A DNA stretch of 64,000 nt. Origin: Leptobrachium leishanense. Lineage: Eukaryota; Chordata; Amphibia; Anura; Megophryidae. Location of the stretch: positions 57,901,422-57,965,421 of the forward strand of contig CM019069.1 in the NCBI GenBank assembly GCA_009667805.1, written 5' to 3'. The notes under the pieces are model-generated. The model had not been told where the DNA came from, did no database searches, and was given only the letters and a program-made list of their open reading frames with translations. Made by a program: the position numbers and the translations under genes. Below are positions 12,811 through 23,835 of this stretch, in pieces. Positions within the stretch are counted from its first letter, which is position 1. Every line of letters begins with the position of its first letter.

Positions 12811-12942
12811 TAGGTCAAAATAGTCAAACCGGAAAAACTCTCCAATTTATCGCACTTTCCAAATTGGCTATTTGGTCTAGACTCTAGATTGTTCATTCTC
12901 TTGGCAATTCTCAAGGTTTTCACATCTCTCTGAATAGCCCTG
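12811..12942. mobile_element. MITE family A, copy 2 (left half missing)
   Basis: AGGTCAAAATAGTCAAACC through CTCTGAATAGCCCTG matches the right two-thirds of family A. The left terminus and first 50 or so bases are absent. The break falls 7 bp after the Tc1 right end, and the missing half is not present on the Tc1 left side, so simple insertion of Tc1 into the MITE does not explain it. Confidence 0.7.
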
Positions 12943-14032
12943 ATATTTAATTAGGTTTTAAATAGGCCAATATCTTAATTAAAAATTAAATTAAAATAAA
13001 ACCTAACAGATTGATGGACATACGATTTACAGGCTGCTCAGCCACCTAATCTAAACATATAGGAAGGTAACATGTGAGATGCATTGACACATGCATTGTT
13101 TTTATTAAATATGTCCAATTTTGGCCCTTTGGCCCCGAATATTGTTACATGATCCAAAAATTTCATCCAGCCAGCAACACACTTGAAACTTGCAGAGTTC
13201 TTTAAGGTTATACAAACATGTCAGGTGTTGCACAGAACAAAGGGTAAGCGCAGAAGTGGTAAATTAAGGTTAGGAATCAGTAGCAGCACTTAAGAAGGTC
13301 TGAAAAAGTTGCTAAAATATCAGTTATTAAGTCATTATTTTGCTAAGGAGTGAAGAGAGGTGTGTGACTTTGTAGCAAGCTTACACTAGACTTCCTAAAG
13401 AATGCATCACTGTGCACAAAAGATCCAGTGTGGATTTGAGTGGCAGGCTAAATGGACTGAGGGCTACTTTTGTCAGACATACAATTTTCGGAATGCTATT
13501 TGGCAGAAAGAAAAATAATTACCAAGTATGAGAGAGTATTATACAAACTGCCCTTCACAAAGGAAGTGCCGGGGGAGTTTAAAAGGGTGTCAGAGACAAT
13601 TTGAATCAACAACTTCAAAACACAATAAAATGACATGTGACTAATCCAAAAAAGGGTGTTGTGAAAGAAATTCTGGTGATCGACTTCTCGAAAGGACGAG
13701 ACAGACTAAAGAATCAAAGTAGGGGTTAGATAAACTTTACATTGTGCATTTATATTATTCTTTACTGATAAATGACTGGGATAGAAATTCTACTGGAGCA
13801 GCATTAATCTTCTCGACAGAAAAGAAATGATACGTGTAAAATAAAGAAATCTTAAATGGGTGATGGGGGGGGCTACAACGAAAATTATACTTTAAATACT
13901 TCAATATTTACTAACGAGATTTTCCAGGAAACCACAGGGAACCAGAGGTTTTTTGTGTTACAAAATAATTTTTAATCAGCTATACAGTAAAAAAAATATT
14001 TTGGAATATTTCCAATGTATTGGTTGATGTAT
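12943..14032. other. No recognisable gene
   Basis: Intron sequence without TIRs, tandem repeats or a credible frame; one G8 run near 13865. Confidence 0.55.
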
Positions 14033-14364
14033 TAACGTAACTTATCTGACAGGTAGGTATCACCATCTTCTGGCCAAAAGGCATTACTGCAGTACTGGGC
14101 TCCCTGATGTAACAGCTTTGGAGGTGTGTAAGACACATATTTCCAGTTGTTTTTATAGAATCGTAGCACCTCAGGTATCATGCCCACAGTTCCAAAACTT
14201 TAAGGGCATGTCCTGGGGCTCAATTGCAAATAAATTTCATGTGCAATAAACAAAATTCCTTTCCATTGCTCCAGTAGAACACGACATCGACTATACTCCA
14301 TTTGAGGGTATCAGCCATGGCCTTGCAGATAGAGTCTAGTCAATATTGGTAGTGAACGGGTTAA
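14033..14364 (-). mobile_element. Dispersed repeat family E, copy 2
   Basis: Inverted relative to 8703-9045. The complement starts TTAACCCGTTCACTACCAA at 14364 and continues through TTTATTGCAC...AATTGAGCCCC to CCAGAAGATGGTGATACC. TTAA is present at both proposed edges (14033-14036 and 14361-14364), supporting a TTAA-type element of about 330 bp. Confidence 0.5.
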
Positions 14365-14494
14365 CTAGCAGTTTAATACTATATATAACAACGTACCATT
14401 ACTTGCTTAGTACTGGTTACTCAAGTCATCAGTGGGGTGACATTTAGTCAATTAACCTCTCAAGCAGAGGGATTTGCATTGACCAGAGCAATCG

Positions 14495-14612
14495 TTAAAG
14501 ATCTTTGGCCTTCCAGATGTTCGAACTACATTTCCCATGAAGGTCGGCCATCCCAATCCGTAACTGAGCAGCATGGGAAATGCAGTTTCAGAAAATGTTG
14601 AGGGCCAAGGTT
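14495..14612. mobile_element. MITE family B, copy 2
   Basis: CTTTGGCCTTCCAGATGTTC at the left and AAAATGTTGAGGGCCAAGG at the right are inverted, with inner ACTACATTTCCCATGA / CATGGGAAATGCAGT arms. The hAT-type assignment is inherited from the copy at 49220. Confidence 0.7.
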
Positions 14613-16124
14613 ACTGAAGAATCAACATTTACGAGTCAAGTATAACAGCCCCACTTTTTAATGTTAGCGACTCATGTCTTATTCCAGGTGAGGTGAGCCT
14701 CAAGTACCGGATTGTGCACATGGTTGGAGATCTCTACCAGTACTCTACATTTACGAGCCGATAGGAGCAATATGGTATAACCCAAGGTGAACCCTTTACA
14801 CTAGGTTTTCCCTATGCAGCATGCTGTTTTTTTTTTCATTTTTCTTATTAACATCGTATTAAATACATTTGATTAGGTTAAAACAGAGGGTTAAATATAA
14901 ACCAATCCCTCCCATTTTAACCCTTTTGGGTCCTTTAAAATCAGCCCTTAAACCAACACCTTCAGATATGGCATACCAAAGCAGACAAGTTGCTGGAGAT
15001 GGGACATCTTTCAGGGGTGGGGGGGCACAGTGGTAACGGTGCCTAGATTGTCCTTTCAAGTTGTTCGTGGTCGTATATAAAATTTAAACCACTGGCAAAG
15101 CATTTAAGATCACAGGTTCCCCTTCTGCAAGAGAAATCGGCAAAAGAATGTATTTCAGAGACCAAGCTTGATCTTCAGTTCTCACAACTGAACAGGTTAT
15201 GCCAAAAAATATCCCCCCACCCGCCTTTCTCGCATTAATCATGCTTATAAAATGAAGTTGGCGGTGTATATGCCTAGGAATGTTTATTAACGAGGTAACA
15301 ACGCCTATGGTGGAAGCCCATGGGCAATGGAAAGCAAGCCACATGGAAGAAACCATTACAAAATATACACGATATATGAAGTTATTCTTCTAGCGTTTAG
15401 AAATTTTTCGGCTGCGTGAACCTGACAAAGATTGTGATCTCCTTTCAGTGGGCATGTGATGTGAATGAGGAATCTTGGCTGCAACGCTCGCTTAGATTGA
15501 GTTACCATTGCTGGAAAGAAAAATGTTCAGAACAAAAGATGACTTTTAAAGGAACCGTACGGCTCAGGAAAGAAAAAAAATCGTCTACAGAAAAATGAAC
15601 CTCATCTTCTAACCACACGCTTTTGTTTTGACTGGGCAGAGGAATGTATCACAGATCACACGTATAATTAGCACCAGGTTTATTTTTGCGTGCCTGGCTA
15701 TAGGCTAAAGATCAAGCTCTTCTTTTTATTTGAAAGACATCATACAAATTGCTGCCGGCTATACATTAACAAATTTATAGAAGTAGTTACTATCTAAGAA
15801 AAATTCAGTATTTATAAGAACTGTACTCTGAATCCGATTTGATTTCTACTAAAAAGAAATACCTTAAATAAAATAAACTGGTGCGATCAGCAACTCACAC
15901 ACACTTGTGGCTTATGTCGACAGATTGGTTGTCTGGTCTGCAAACTAAAAGACAGTGGCAATCCTTAATTTAATTGCTTTAGTTTTGTTAACGGAAAAAA
16001 GATGAATTGTGATATTTTGAAGCACCCCAAGCTCACTGTGCTCAATGTTTTTCCTAGTCAAACCTTGTAAGCGTGAAGATACTGATCTGAAAGGATTTGT
16101 GTCTCTTGATTTCATTGCACAACA
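14613..16124. other. No recognisable gene
   Basis: Intron with short poly-T and poly-G runs only. The 90-codon minus frame at 15084-15356 has no recognisable motif. Confidence 0.5.
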
Positions 16125-17010
16125 CTGGCACACAGACGGGCCGGGAGGAGGACTGGCGCACAGACAGGCCGCGGCCCGCGAGGAGGACTGAAGCACAGAC
16201 GGGCCGGGAGGAGGACAGAAGCACAGACGGGCCGGGAGGAGGACAGAAGCACAGACGGGCCGGGAGGAGGACTGGCGCACAGACGGGCCGGGGATGAAGG
16301 ACTGGCGCACAGATGGGCCGGGAGGAGGACTGGCGCACAGACGGGCCGGGAGGAGGACTGGCGCACAGACGGGAAGGGAGGAGGACTGACGCACAGACGG
16401 GACGGGAGGAGGACTGATGCACAGACGGGACGGGTGGAGGACTGACGCACAGATGGGCCCGGGTGGAGGACTGACGCACAGATGGGCCCGGGTGGAGGAC
16501 TGACGCACAGACGGGCCGGGAGGAGGACTGACGCACAGACGGGCCGGGAGGAGGACTGAAGCACAGACTGGCCGGGAGGAGGACTGAAGCACAGACTGGC
16601 CGGGAGGAGGACTGAAGCACAGACTGGCAAGGAGGAGGACTGAAGCACAGACTGGCCGGGAGGAGGACTGAAGCACAGACTGGATGGGAGGAGGACTGAT
16701 GCACAGACGGGCCGGGGAGGAGGACTGATGCACAGACGGGCCGGGGAGGAGGACTGATGCACAGACGGGCCGGGGAGGAGGACTGGCGCACAGACGGGCC
16801 GGGAGGAGGACTGGCGCACAGACGGGCCGGGAGGAGGACTGGCGCACAGACGGGCCGGGAGGACGACTGGTGCACAGACGGGCCGGGAGGAAGACTGGCG
16901 CACAGATGGGCCGGGAGGAGGACTGGCGCACAGACGGGCCGGGAGGAGGACTGGCGCACAAACGGGGCCGGGAAGAGGACTGATGCAGAGATGGCCCGGG
17001 AGGAGGACTA
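16125..17010 (+). repeat. Minisatellite, 28-bp unit, about 31 copies
   Basis: Head-to-tail copies of a GC-rich unit (consensus GCGCACAGACGGGCCGGGAG followed by GAGGACTG). Variants occur in blocks: CTGAAGCACAGACTGGCC units at about 16556-16680, and units with an extra G (29 bp) at about 16690-16780. The unit length is not a multiple of three and lacks stops on minus, so all three minus frames stay open for over 260 codons. Those proline/serine/cysteine-rich frames are a by-product of the repeat and not evidence of a gene. The plus strand is rich in GGG runs and could form quadruplexes. Confidence 0.95.
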
Positions 17011-17059
17011 ACAGGCTTCTTGAGGTTTTACATGAAGTTAATTACTTCAATGTTCTTGA

Positions 17060-17145
17060 ACCCAGGACATACTTGAAAATGAGAGAAATCTCAATGTATC
17101 CTTCCTGGTAAAATCCTTTATAAATAAATACATTTAAATTAAGAC
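17060..17145 (+). repeat. Retroelement 3' tail (TTCCTGGTAAAAT family), copy 1
   Basis: CCCAGGACATACTTGAAAAT, then ATCTCAATGTATCCTTCCTGG, then TAAAAT and an AAATAAATA-type tail. The same sequence recurs at 24928-25000. The tail structure suits the 3' end of a SINE or LINE common in frogs. The body was not recognised upstream, where the minisatellite lies. Confidence 0.6.
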
Positions 17146-17906
17146 CATGCTGACGATATTACCAAAGGTGAATTGTAGCACAAAGATGAAGTGCACATGA
17201 CTGTAGAGAACAAAATGATAGTCAGGTTCAAAAGACAGATCTCAGTTTACAGTGAGAGAAATGTTCTACGTTTGCCATCATTCTCACCATGCCTTTGCAC
17301 TCTATGGGAATCCCAGTACTTCCCAGCTGCTATCACCTAGTGCAATGACCACTGCAGCAAACATTAGGCTTGGTCCCATAAAAAGCAGCTCTGCGGCTGC
17401 TCAGGGCTCTCTCCAGTTGTCAGAAGACATCAACACTCAGACCAAATATCAAAGTCTAACTGAAAGGACCTATGTTCACAAAGAGGACTTGAAAACCAAA
17501 GACCTTGCTGAAAACTTTAAAACTGAAAAAAAAAATTAAAAGTTGATCCTTATACAACAACTCTGGGCTTTTTTCTCTCTGTATGTATTAATACCAAATG
17601 TAGGAAATTGATCATGTTAGCAGATTAAAGGCATTTCAGTGCTCCAACCGTCACTATATAGAATGGCGCCATAAACTTGTACCATATGCGAGTAAGTCAA
17701 ATGCTTACATTCTAGCATTAAATGCGTCTGTCCTTGTTTAAGGGAACAGAGTTTAAAAATAGCTTCATATTGCAGCATTTACATGACATATGTGGAGGAA
17801 AAATTACAGTTTATAAGTTTGAGGATTTTCTGTACTATATATGTATTAGACAAGAATATTCTCCTTACCTATACATTGTAATAGAAAGGATATATAGCCC
17901 TTTATA
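17146..17906. other. No recognisable gene
   Basis: The 95-codon plus frame at 17252-17539 has no recognisable domain. No repeat ends were seen. Confidence 0.5.
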
Positions 17907-18708
17907 CAGTGGTGTATTTAGGTTTTGTGCTGCCCTAGGCCTGACTAAACTCGTGCACCCCCTAATTTAAATTTGAGGCACCCCTTCCTGTCAAGGGCAC
18001 ACCTCTTCCTGGTTAATCCCCACCCTTCCTCTTTAACCCCTTAGTGACCGGGCGGTTTTACACGAATCCGTCCGTTCGTGACCGCTGCTGTTTTTACGTT
18101 TCTGCGCTCTTAGTGTTTACGTCAAATTTTCCTCTTACTCGTTTATGTAACCCACACATATTTTACACTGTTTTTCTCGTCACTAAATGGACTTTATAAA
18201 GATACCATTTTTTCATCATTTCATATAATTTACTATAAAAAATATTGTGAAATATGACACAAAAATTGAAAAACACCACTTTTTCGAACTTTGACCCCCA
18301 AAATTTCTTATGTATCAACAACCGTCAAAAAAAATTAATTCTTTAGTAGTTTCTAAATTTAGTACTGAGTTTAGCAATACCCAATGTTTACATATTCCTC
18401 GCTTTTTTCCTTATTTTATGCAACAATAAGTGCAAGTAGCACTTTGCCATTTCCAAAGAGTTTATTTTCAAAACTAGTGATAGTGACATTGTAACACTGA
18501 TATCTGTCACTAATTCCTGAATAACCCTCCACATATACATATTTTTTTAAAGTACACAAATCAAGGTATTAAACTTGGGGTATTTTGACTCTTTCCATGC
18601 AAACCATTTTACCACAAATCTATGCCAAAGTTTGAGAAAAAAAAAAAATTTGGTGATTTTTTTTTTTGAACGCAATTTAAGAATACATGTACTGTGAACT
18701 TTAAGGTT

Positions 18709-19545
18709 TACTGCCAAAAAGCACCCCAAAATATGTTCAGCAACATCTTCTGAGTAAATTGATACCACCCAAGTATAGGTATGTCGGGTCATTTGGGGGC
18801 TAAAAGGCCTTATTTGGGGGGTGCGCATTTCAGTTTTCCAACTTGGAATTTTCACATTTCGTCATCATGCACCCATGTCCTATTTGGGACATTTTTGAAG
18901 CCGGCCAAAGTAATTTACCCCCATCAAACCATATATTTTTAGAAAGGGCACACCCTAGGGTGCTTCAAAGAGTTGTATTTTAACACTTTCCATGCACTAG
19001 CTCTATGTCAAACTTTCAGGTAGTCACTTTTTGTGTTATTTTTTCACACACATTGTACTTTAGGCATGAATTGTCAAATCCAGTTATGGGTTACTGCCAA
19101 AAAACACCCCAAAATATGTTCAGCAACATCTTCTGAGTAAATTGATACCACCCATGTATAGGTATGTCGGGTCATTTGGGGGCTAATAGGCCTTATTTGG
19201 GGGGTGCGCATTTCAGTTTTCCAACTTGGAATTTTCACATTTCGTCATCATGCACCCATGTCCTATTTGGGACATTTTTGAAGCCGGCCAAAGTAATTTA
19301 CCCCCATCAAACCATATATTTTTAGAAAGGGCACACCCTAGGGTGCTTCAAAGAGTTGTATTTTAACACTTTCCATGCACTAGCTCTATGTCAAACTTTC
19401 AGGTAGTCACTTTTTGTGTTATTTTTTCACACACATTGTACTTTAGGCATGAATTGTCAAATCCAGTTATGGGTTACTGCCAAAAAACACCACAAAATAT
19501 GTTCAGCAACATCTTCTGAGTAAATTGATACCACCCATATATAGA
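18709..19545 (+). repeat. 383-bp tandem direct repeat, two full copies and a partial third
   Basis: TACTGCCAAAAAGCACCCC recurs at 18709, 19092 and 19475, exactly 383 bp apart. The first two copies are nearly identical throughout, including GGTGCGCATTTCAGTTTTCC. It lies in the left part of the piggyBac-like element. High identity suggests recent duplication. Short minus frames across it are not coding. Confidence 0.9.
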
Positions 19546-19810
19546 TTTGTTCTGTTGTTTTGGGGTGCTACGCCAATCTTTGACATGTGCTTGTCAATTT
19601 TCTAATTTGACATACAGTATCTTCTTTGCTTATCTTCTTTTTAGGGGCCTTTTTACATACCCCAGTTTTATGAACGTGCATATATTTGGTAAGCTAACAC
19701 CCCAAAGTATTGTAAATGGAGTGTTTTTATGCTATGGATGCATCCGTTTGCTCCAAACAAATTGGATACAGTTTGGTGGTCATTTTTCATTTTCACACCC
19801 ACATCAGTTT

Positions 19811-20220
19811 TGGACTGTGATTTAGGAGACACTGTTGTTTGTTACTGCATGAAAACTCTCCAGGTTGTTTTCTGCACGATCTCCTGAGTACACCCATGCC
19901 CCCCATGCATAGGTTTGCCAGGATTTTGGGAAGGTTCAAATACAATTTTTATGACTTTGTCATTGGAGTTGAAATTGAGATTATTTCTTCAACTAGGCCT
20001 ATCTTTGGTTTTGGGTCTACCGCATACCCCGGTTTGAATTATTGCCAGAAAATTGTTTATATTTGTTATGTTGGCACCCTAAGGTATTGCATATGGAGTG
20101 CTTTGATGCCATGGATGCAACGGTTTTAGCCCAAAACATTTGAGAAGGTGTGTGGTGTAATTTTTCAATTTTCAGATTTTTACGCCCACAGTAGTTTTGG
20201 ACTGTGATTTAGGAGACACT
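19811..20220 (+). repeat. Second internal repeat of the piggyBac-like element (about 390 bp period)
   Basis: GGACTGTGATTTAGGAGACACT occurs at about 19812 and again ending at 20220. The downstream TGTTGTTTGTTACTGCATG block follows the first copy directly, but follows the second only after the family H insertion (21127 on). The two copies therefore reveal the uninterrupted site. Confidence 0.85.
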
Positions 20221-21126
20221 CAGGGTTATCCAAAGAGATTCGAATTGCTTGAGAAAGGTAACCGAACGCTGAAAATCAGCGTTCGGTTACCTTTCCTGGC
20301 CATTCGGCTATCCAGAGAGCAGGCAATTCTCCAAATACTGGCGAATTGCCTGCACATACGGTGCCTGTTCGGTCCCTGTTCGAGGGCAGTGAATCCCCAT
20401 GAAAAAGCAATGCTTCGGCTATTCAGAGAACACAAACCAGCAGTGAAAGGTTCCCCTAATGCCCTGCCATTCGGTGGTTTAATTCGGCAAGTTTATTCAG
20501 GAGAATCCCATAGGCTTCAATGTTAAAAATATTCCCGTCTTAATTCAATATCTAATAAACCGTTCATTATAAAATTCTGCAGCAAAAAAGTCTCTTTATT
20601 TATAGATTTTTTAGGATACTGTAAGCATTTTTCTGAATTTTTAAAAAAAAATGTAAAAGTCCGATTTTTTTTTTATTTTTTTTTTCAGTTTGCTTATTTT
20701 TTTTGTAACAGCCCTCTTTATTATCATTCCCTGGACCTCCTGTGAAAATTTCAGACATTTTCGCTCAGTAGTTTCTTTGCAAACAGCGTTTCTTTTTCCC
20801 AGATTCACACAAATGGTTTTTCTAATTTATTCACCTCCCTCTGTCTACGTCACAGCTGCTTCGGCTCGGTGTGATTCGGCTCCTTTTCGGCTCCTGTTCG
20901 GCTCCTGTTCAAAGGTTAATCCAGATGTTTTTGCTTGTTTTCAGCGTGCATTCGGTTAGTGTTCGTCAGGTGTTCGGTAGCTTTTCCCTGCAATTCGGGG
21001 ACCCTGTGGTGTTTGCTGAATACACCGCAGGGTCACCGAAATGCAATCGGCAAAAGGAACCGAATTGAAGAGAACGAAAAGTCACCGAACGTGCGGTGAC
21101 TTTTCGAATCTCTTTGGATAACCCTG
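20221..21126 (-). mobile_element. Long TIR element, family H copy 2 (906 bp), nested in the piggyBac-like element
   Basis: Perfect ends CAGGGTTATCCAAAGAGATT and AATCTCTTTGGATAACCCTG. Comparison with the sister repeat at 19811 shows the site before insertion read GAGACACTGTTG. After insertion ACT is present on both sides (20218-20220 and 21127-21129), proving a 3-bp duplication. The orientation is opposite to copies 1 and 3; it is very similar to copy 3. Subterminal hairpins: AGGTAACCGAACGC with GCGTTCGGTTACCT at one end, CGAAAAGTCACCG with CGGTGACTTTTCG at the other. No coding capacity. Confidence 0.88.
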
Positions 21127-21249
21127 ACTGTTGTTTGTTACTGCATGAAAACTCTCCAGGTTGTTTTCTGCAAGATCTCCTGAGTACACCCATGCCCCCC
21201 ATGCATAGGTGTGCAAAGATTTTGGCAAAATACAGCACCAATTGTAGAA

Positions 21250-21938
21250 CATAAAAATGTACGAATAAAATGTAAAAGTCTGGTGCCTGTCAAACTGGGG
21301 ATGCTCTCTAGGGGGGCACAGGCTGTTGTCACTGAAGTGCATGAAACGCAAAATGTTTTCATACCTTCTACGTGACATTGATTGGGGGTAAATGGGGGTA
21401 GAGCAGATGGGGCTACTGCTCCAGTAGGAGCGAATTGAGGGCTTCTTTATGATGCCCTCAGCATAGTAAGTGCCCAGAATTTCAGAAATTCTGGCACATC
21501 TAGCGGGGTCCATTGCTGCCTTGCCAAGTAGGAGTCTGGCTTCGCAGCACAATGCTGATGGGCATACAGATTTGATTGGGCCACGATGTGGCCCAACAAA
21601 TCATCCACCCTATACACCTGCAAAAACTGTGTGGCGGTAAATCCTGCAACATCAATATTGATGCCAGGATTTGCCGTGAAAGGAGGGATATCTGGCCTCT
21701 GGCGATGAGGCACTACCCACTCCTCAGCTGGAGCTGTGCATCTCCTGCTGGCAGGTGGTGACCCAGGATCTGCATCAGAAACATCACTAGATACATCAGC
21801 CAGCGTAGATAATGTATCTAGCGACGTCTCTGAGCAGTTAGCGGGGTCGAAATGAGGGTCTGAGTCTGACGCAGATGCCTCAGATTCTGACGCCAGGATG
21901 GCATATGCCTCCTCGGCGCTGTACACCCTCTCAGACAT
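21250..21938 (-). pseudogene. piggyBac-like transposase, N-terminal part, frameshifted and truncated
   Basis: Starts at 21938 (minus) with MSERVYSAEEAYAILASE, the usual acidic start of vertebrate piggyBac-like proteins (YSAEEA, then a Ser/Asp/Glu-rich stretch). The DDE-domain entry follows: GINIDVAGFTATQFLQVY, then IVAQSNLYA. Near 21490 a one-base shift moves the reading to the next frame, which continues GIIKKPSIRSYWSSSP and YENILRFMHFSDN, then CPPREHPQFDRHQTF. After this, homology ends near 21250. The catalytic aspartate core and the C-terminal Cys-rich finger are missing. The protein cannot be active. A TA-rich stretch lies just upstream (21955-21985). Confidence 0.88.
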
Positions 21939-22383
21939 TATATATAATAGATTATAAAATTTTATAATTATATATATATATATAAGCGGATTGTTGGTTC
22001 TTAGAAGAACCGTTGGGTTTCACAAGAAAATACAAATAAACACCTAAATCTCTCTAAATCCCTCTAAACCTGCCTCAATTCTTCTAAATCTCCCTAAAAT
22101 CTCTCTAAATCTGCCTCAATTTTTCTAATCTCATTAAATCTCACTAAAATCTCTAACCTGTCAAATCTGATCTCTCTCTCTCGCTCACCAAAACACAAGT
22201 GAGGAGAGGGAGGGAGAATCACAGAGGTCAGAGCCAATATTTACAAAATATTGACCTGACCTGACAAATTAGAAATTTTATTTTGATTTTTTCTAACTTC
22301 TGATTGGATGTTGCTAGCCTGCCTCTCTGATGAGGCAGGCTAGGAACATCCCACTCAGCCCCAAGATGACCCTGCCCTTAGAA

Positions 22384-22433
22384 CCCTAACCCTAACCCTA
22401 ACCCTACCCCTAACCCTAACCCTACCCCTAACC
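22384..22433 (+). repeat. Telomere-like array (CCCTAA)n, interstitial
   Basis: About eight CCCTAA units with two CCCTACCCCTAA variants lie between the transposase promoter side and the right-end hairpins of the piggyBac-like element, followed by T-rich repeats (22440-22530). It matches the vertebrate telomere unit. Confidence 0.9.
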
Positions 22434-22539
22434 GTCAGTTTATTTTATTTATTTTTATTTTTATTTTACTTTTTATTTTACTTTTTTTTTCACTTTTTTT
22501 TTACACTTTTTTTTACACTTTTTTTTACACTTTCTTTTA

Positions 22540-23035
22540 CTCTGCTGGGTGCCTTGATCCCTCGAGGCACCCAGCAGAGCACCTGATCACTGATGTGATC
22601 GTTTTTGTACTGAGTGCCACGATACCTCGTGGCACTCAGTACTTCCTGCCGCTACCGGAAGTGATCGCTCGGGGGGAGCGATCACGGACGGACCGGCGGC
22701 AGGTAAGCATATTGCAAGGATGCCTCGATGTCGAGGCATCCTTGTAATATACTCAGAGCAGCTGGAAGCGATACCGATCGCTTCCAGCGCTCTCTAGAAG
22801 TGCCGGGCACCTCTCCGGTGAAACCAGATGTTGATCGCTCCCGGGAGCGATCACATGGTGCCCCGGCACTTCTAACCGCCATTGCACGGCTGCCTGGACT
22901 CCCAGGCAGCCTGCAATGGCGTTTGAGCTGCTGGAAGCGATCCGATCGCTTCCAGCGCTCAAAAAACGGCAGGATGTACCATGTACGTCAGCGGGTCTAA
23001 GAGGGACCCGCTGCAATGACGTACATGGTACGTCC
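22540..23035. repeat. Hairpin train 1: nine consecutive stem-loops
   Basis: End-to-end inverted repeats: 22540-22579 (CTCTGCTGGGTGCC arm), 22607-22642 (GTACTGAGTGCCACGA), 22661-22685 (GTGATCGCTC), 22709-22750 (GCAAGGATGCCTCGA), 22756-22793 (GGAAGCGAT), 22796-22875 (AGAAGTGCCGGG, with an inner GATCGCTCCCGGGAGCGATC), 22879-22921 (GCCATTGCA..GCTGCCTGG), 22925-22960 (GGAAGCGAT again) and 22972-23035 (GTACCATGTACGTCA..GCGGGTC). Most stems differ in sequence; the fifth and eighth are alike. The train ends 15 bp from the piggyBac-like right terminus. Confidence 0.9.
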
Positions 23036-23228
23036 TCGGTCCTTAAGGGGTTAAGCTCCACCTTTTCCTCTTAGAGCTCCGCCTTTTCCTCTCTTTATAT
23101 TAAAAGTGGATACCAAGTGCCTACTTGTATATTTTGTATACCATTTCAAATGTATCTATTGAGATAAATAAAATTAGGAAATGTTTAAATTCAAGCATTT
23201 TTACAAAGAACAGCCATGCATGTCAAGT

Positions 23229-23520
23229 ATACTGGAACACAGCCTCTCTAATTGGTTGAACAATAAAATCCACAGAAACGTGCACTGCATATGAACGTAT
23301 CACAGAGCTGTATAGCAATAAAACTCACAGTAATGTGCAGTGTGTATCACAGAACCCACAGCAATAAAACTCCCAGCAATGCAATGTTTGGTGTGTGTCA
23401 GCGTATCAGAATCCACAGCAATAAAAATTCCAGCAATGCAATGTGCAGTGTGTATGAGTGTATCAGAATCCACTGCAATAAAACTCCCAGCAAACCGAGT
23501 GTATATGAGCACACAGCAAT
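23229..23520 (+). repeat. Imperfect tandem repeat, about 60 bp unit, 4-5 copies
   Basis: Units contain CACAGCAATAAAACTCCCAGC, then AATGCAATGTGCAGTGTGTAT and GTATCAGAATC. Units vary in length and sequence. It lies in the right part of the hAT-like shell, a position where several frog hAT families carry internal repeats. Confidence 0.75.
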
Positions 23521-23794
23521 TATTTATTCTACATTTACCGGCCTCTGTCCGCGGTAGGGCTGTGTGCAGAGTCAGCAGGGACTGTGTACAGACTCAGCAG
23601 GAGGTCCCTCCAGGCCACGTTAGGATCACGGCTGTGCCTGTGCGTGGAGCCATCTTGTCAGCAGTGGGGTACCACTGCCAGAGGGTGCACCGTGGCTTTG
23701 ATTCCCTTCCCGGTGGGTGTTCAGTCCAGAATAGAGTGACAGTCCATGTTAACGAAAGGGCGGGCAGCTGCATGCATGCGTGTCACGTGGTTCA

Positions 23795-23835
23795 GCCAGT
23801 CAGGTGGTACTGAGACTCAGTACCACCTGACTGGC
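23795..23835. repeat. Near-perfect 41-bp palindrome
   Basis: GCCAGTCAGGTGGTACTGAG, a single A, then its exact reverse complement. A 20-bp stem with a one-base centre can extrude as a cruciform. It sits in the GC-rich right part of the hAT-like shell (23540-24276). Confidence 0.95.

Larger units (their letters stand above)
18037..23050 (-). mobile_element. piggyBac-like element (5.0 kb), nested in the hAT-like shell
   Basis: TTAA duplications (18033-18036 and 23051-23054) flank imperfect inverted ends CCCCTTAGTGACC and CCCCTTAAGGACC (right end read on minus). TTAA targets and CC-type ends are diagnostic of piggyBac. A truncated transposase lies on minus at 21250-21938. The rest is non-coding: 383-bp tandem repeats near the left end, a second repeat block at 19811-20220, the inserted family H element, a telomere-like array and the hairpin train. 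A fragment of the same left end occurs at 52028-52384. Confidence 0.85.

Noticed and set aside
15945..16961. 338-codon and 301-codon open frames on minus, the longest in the window
   Set aside because: They are translations of the 28-bp minisatellite in different frames; all three minus frames are open for the same reason, and there is no conserved domain.
16125..17010. CRISPR array
   Set aside because: Units are contiguous without unique spacers, and the DNA is eukaryotic.
22755..23035. tRNA or microRNA gene among the hairpins
   Set aside because: Stems are palindromic DNA-like with tiny loops, no cloverleaf, no A/B box; they belong to the transposon end.
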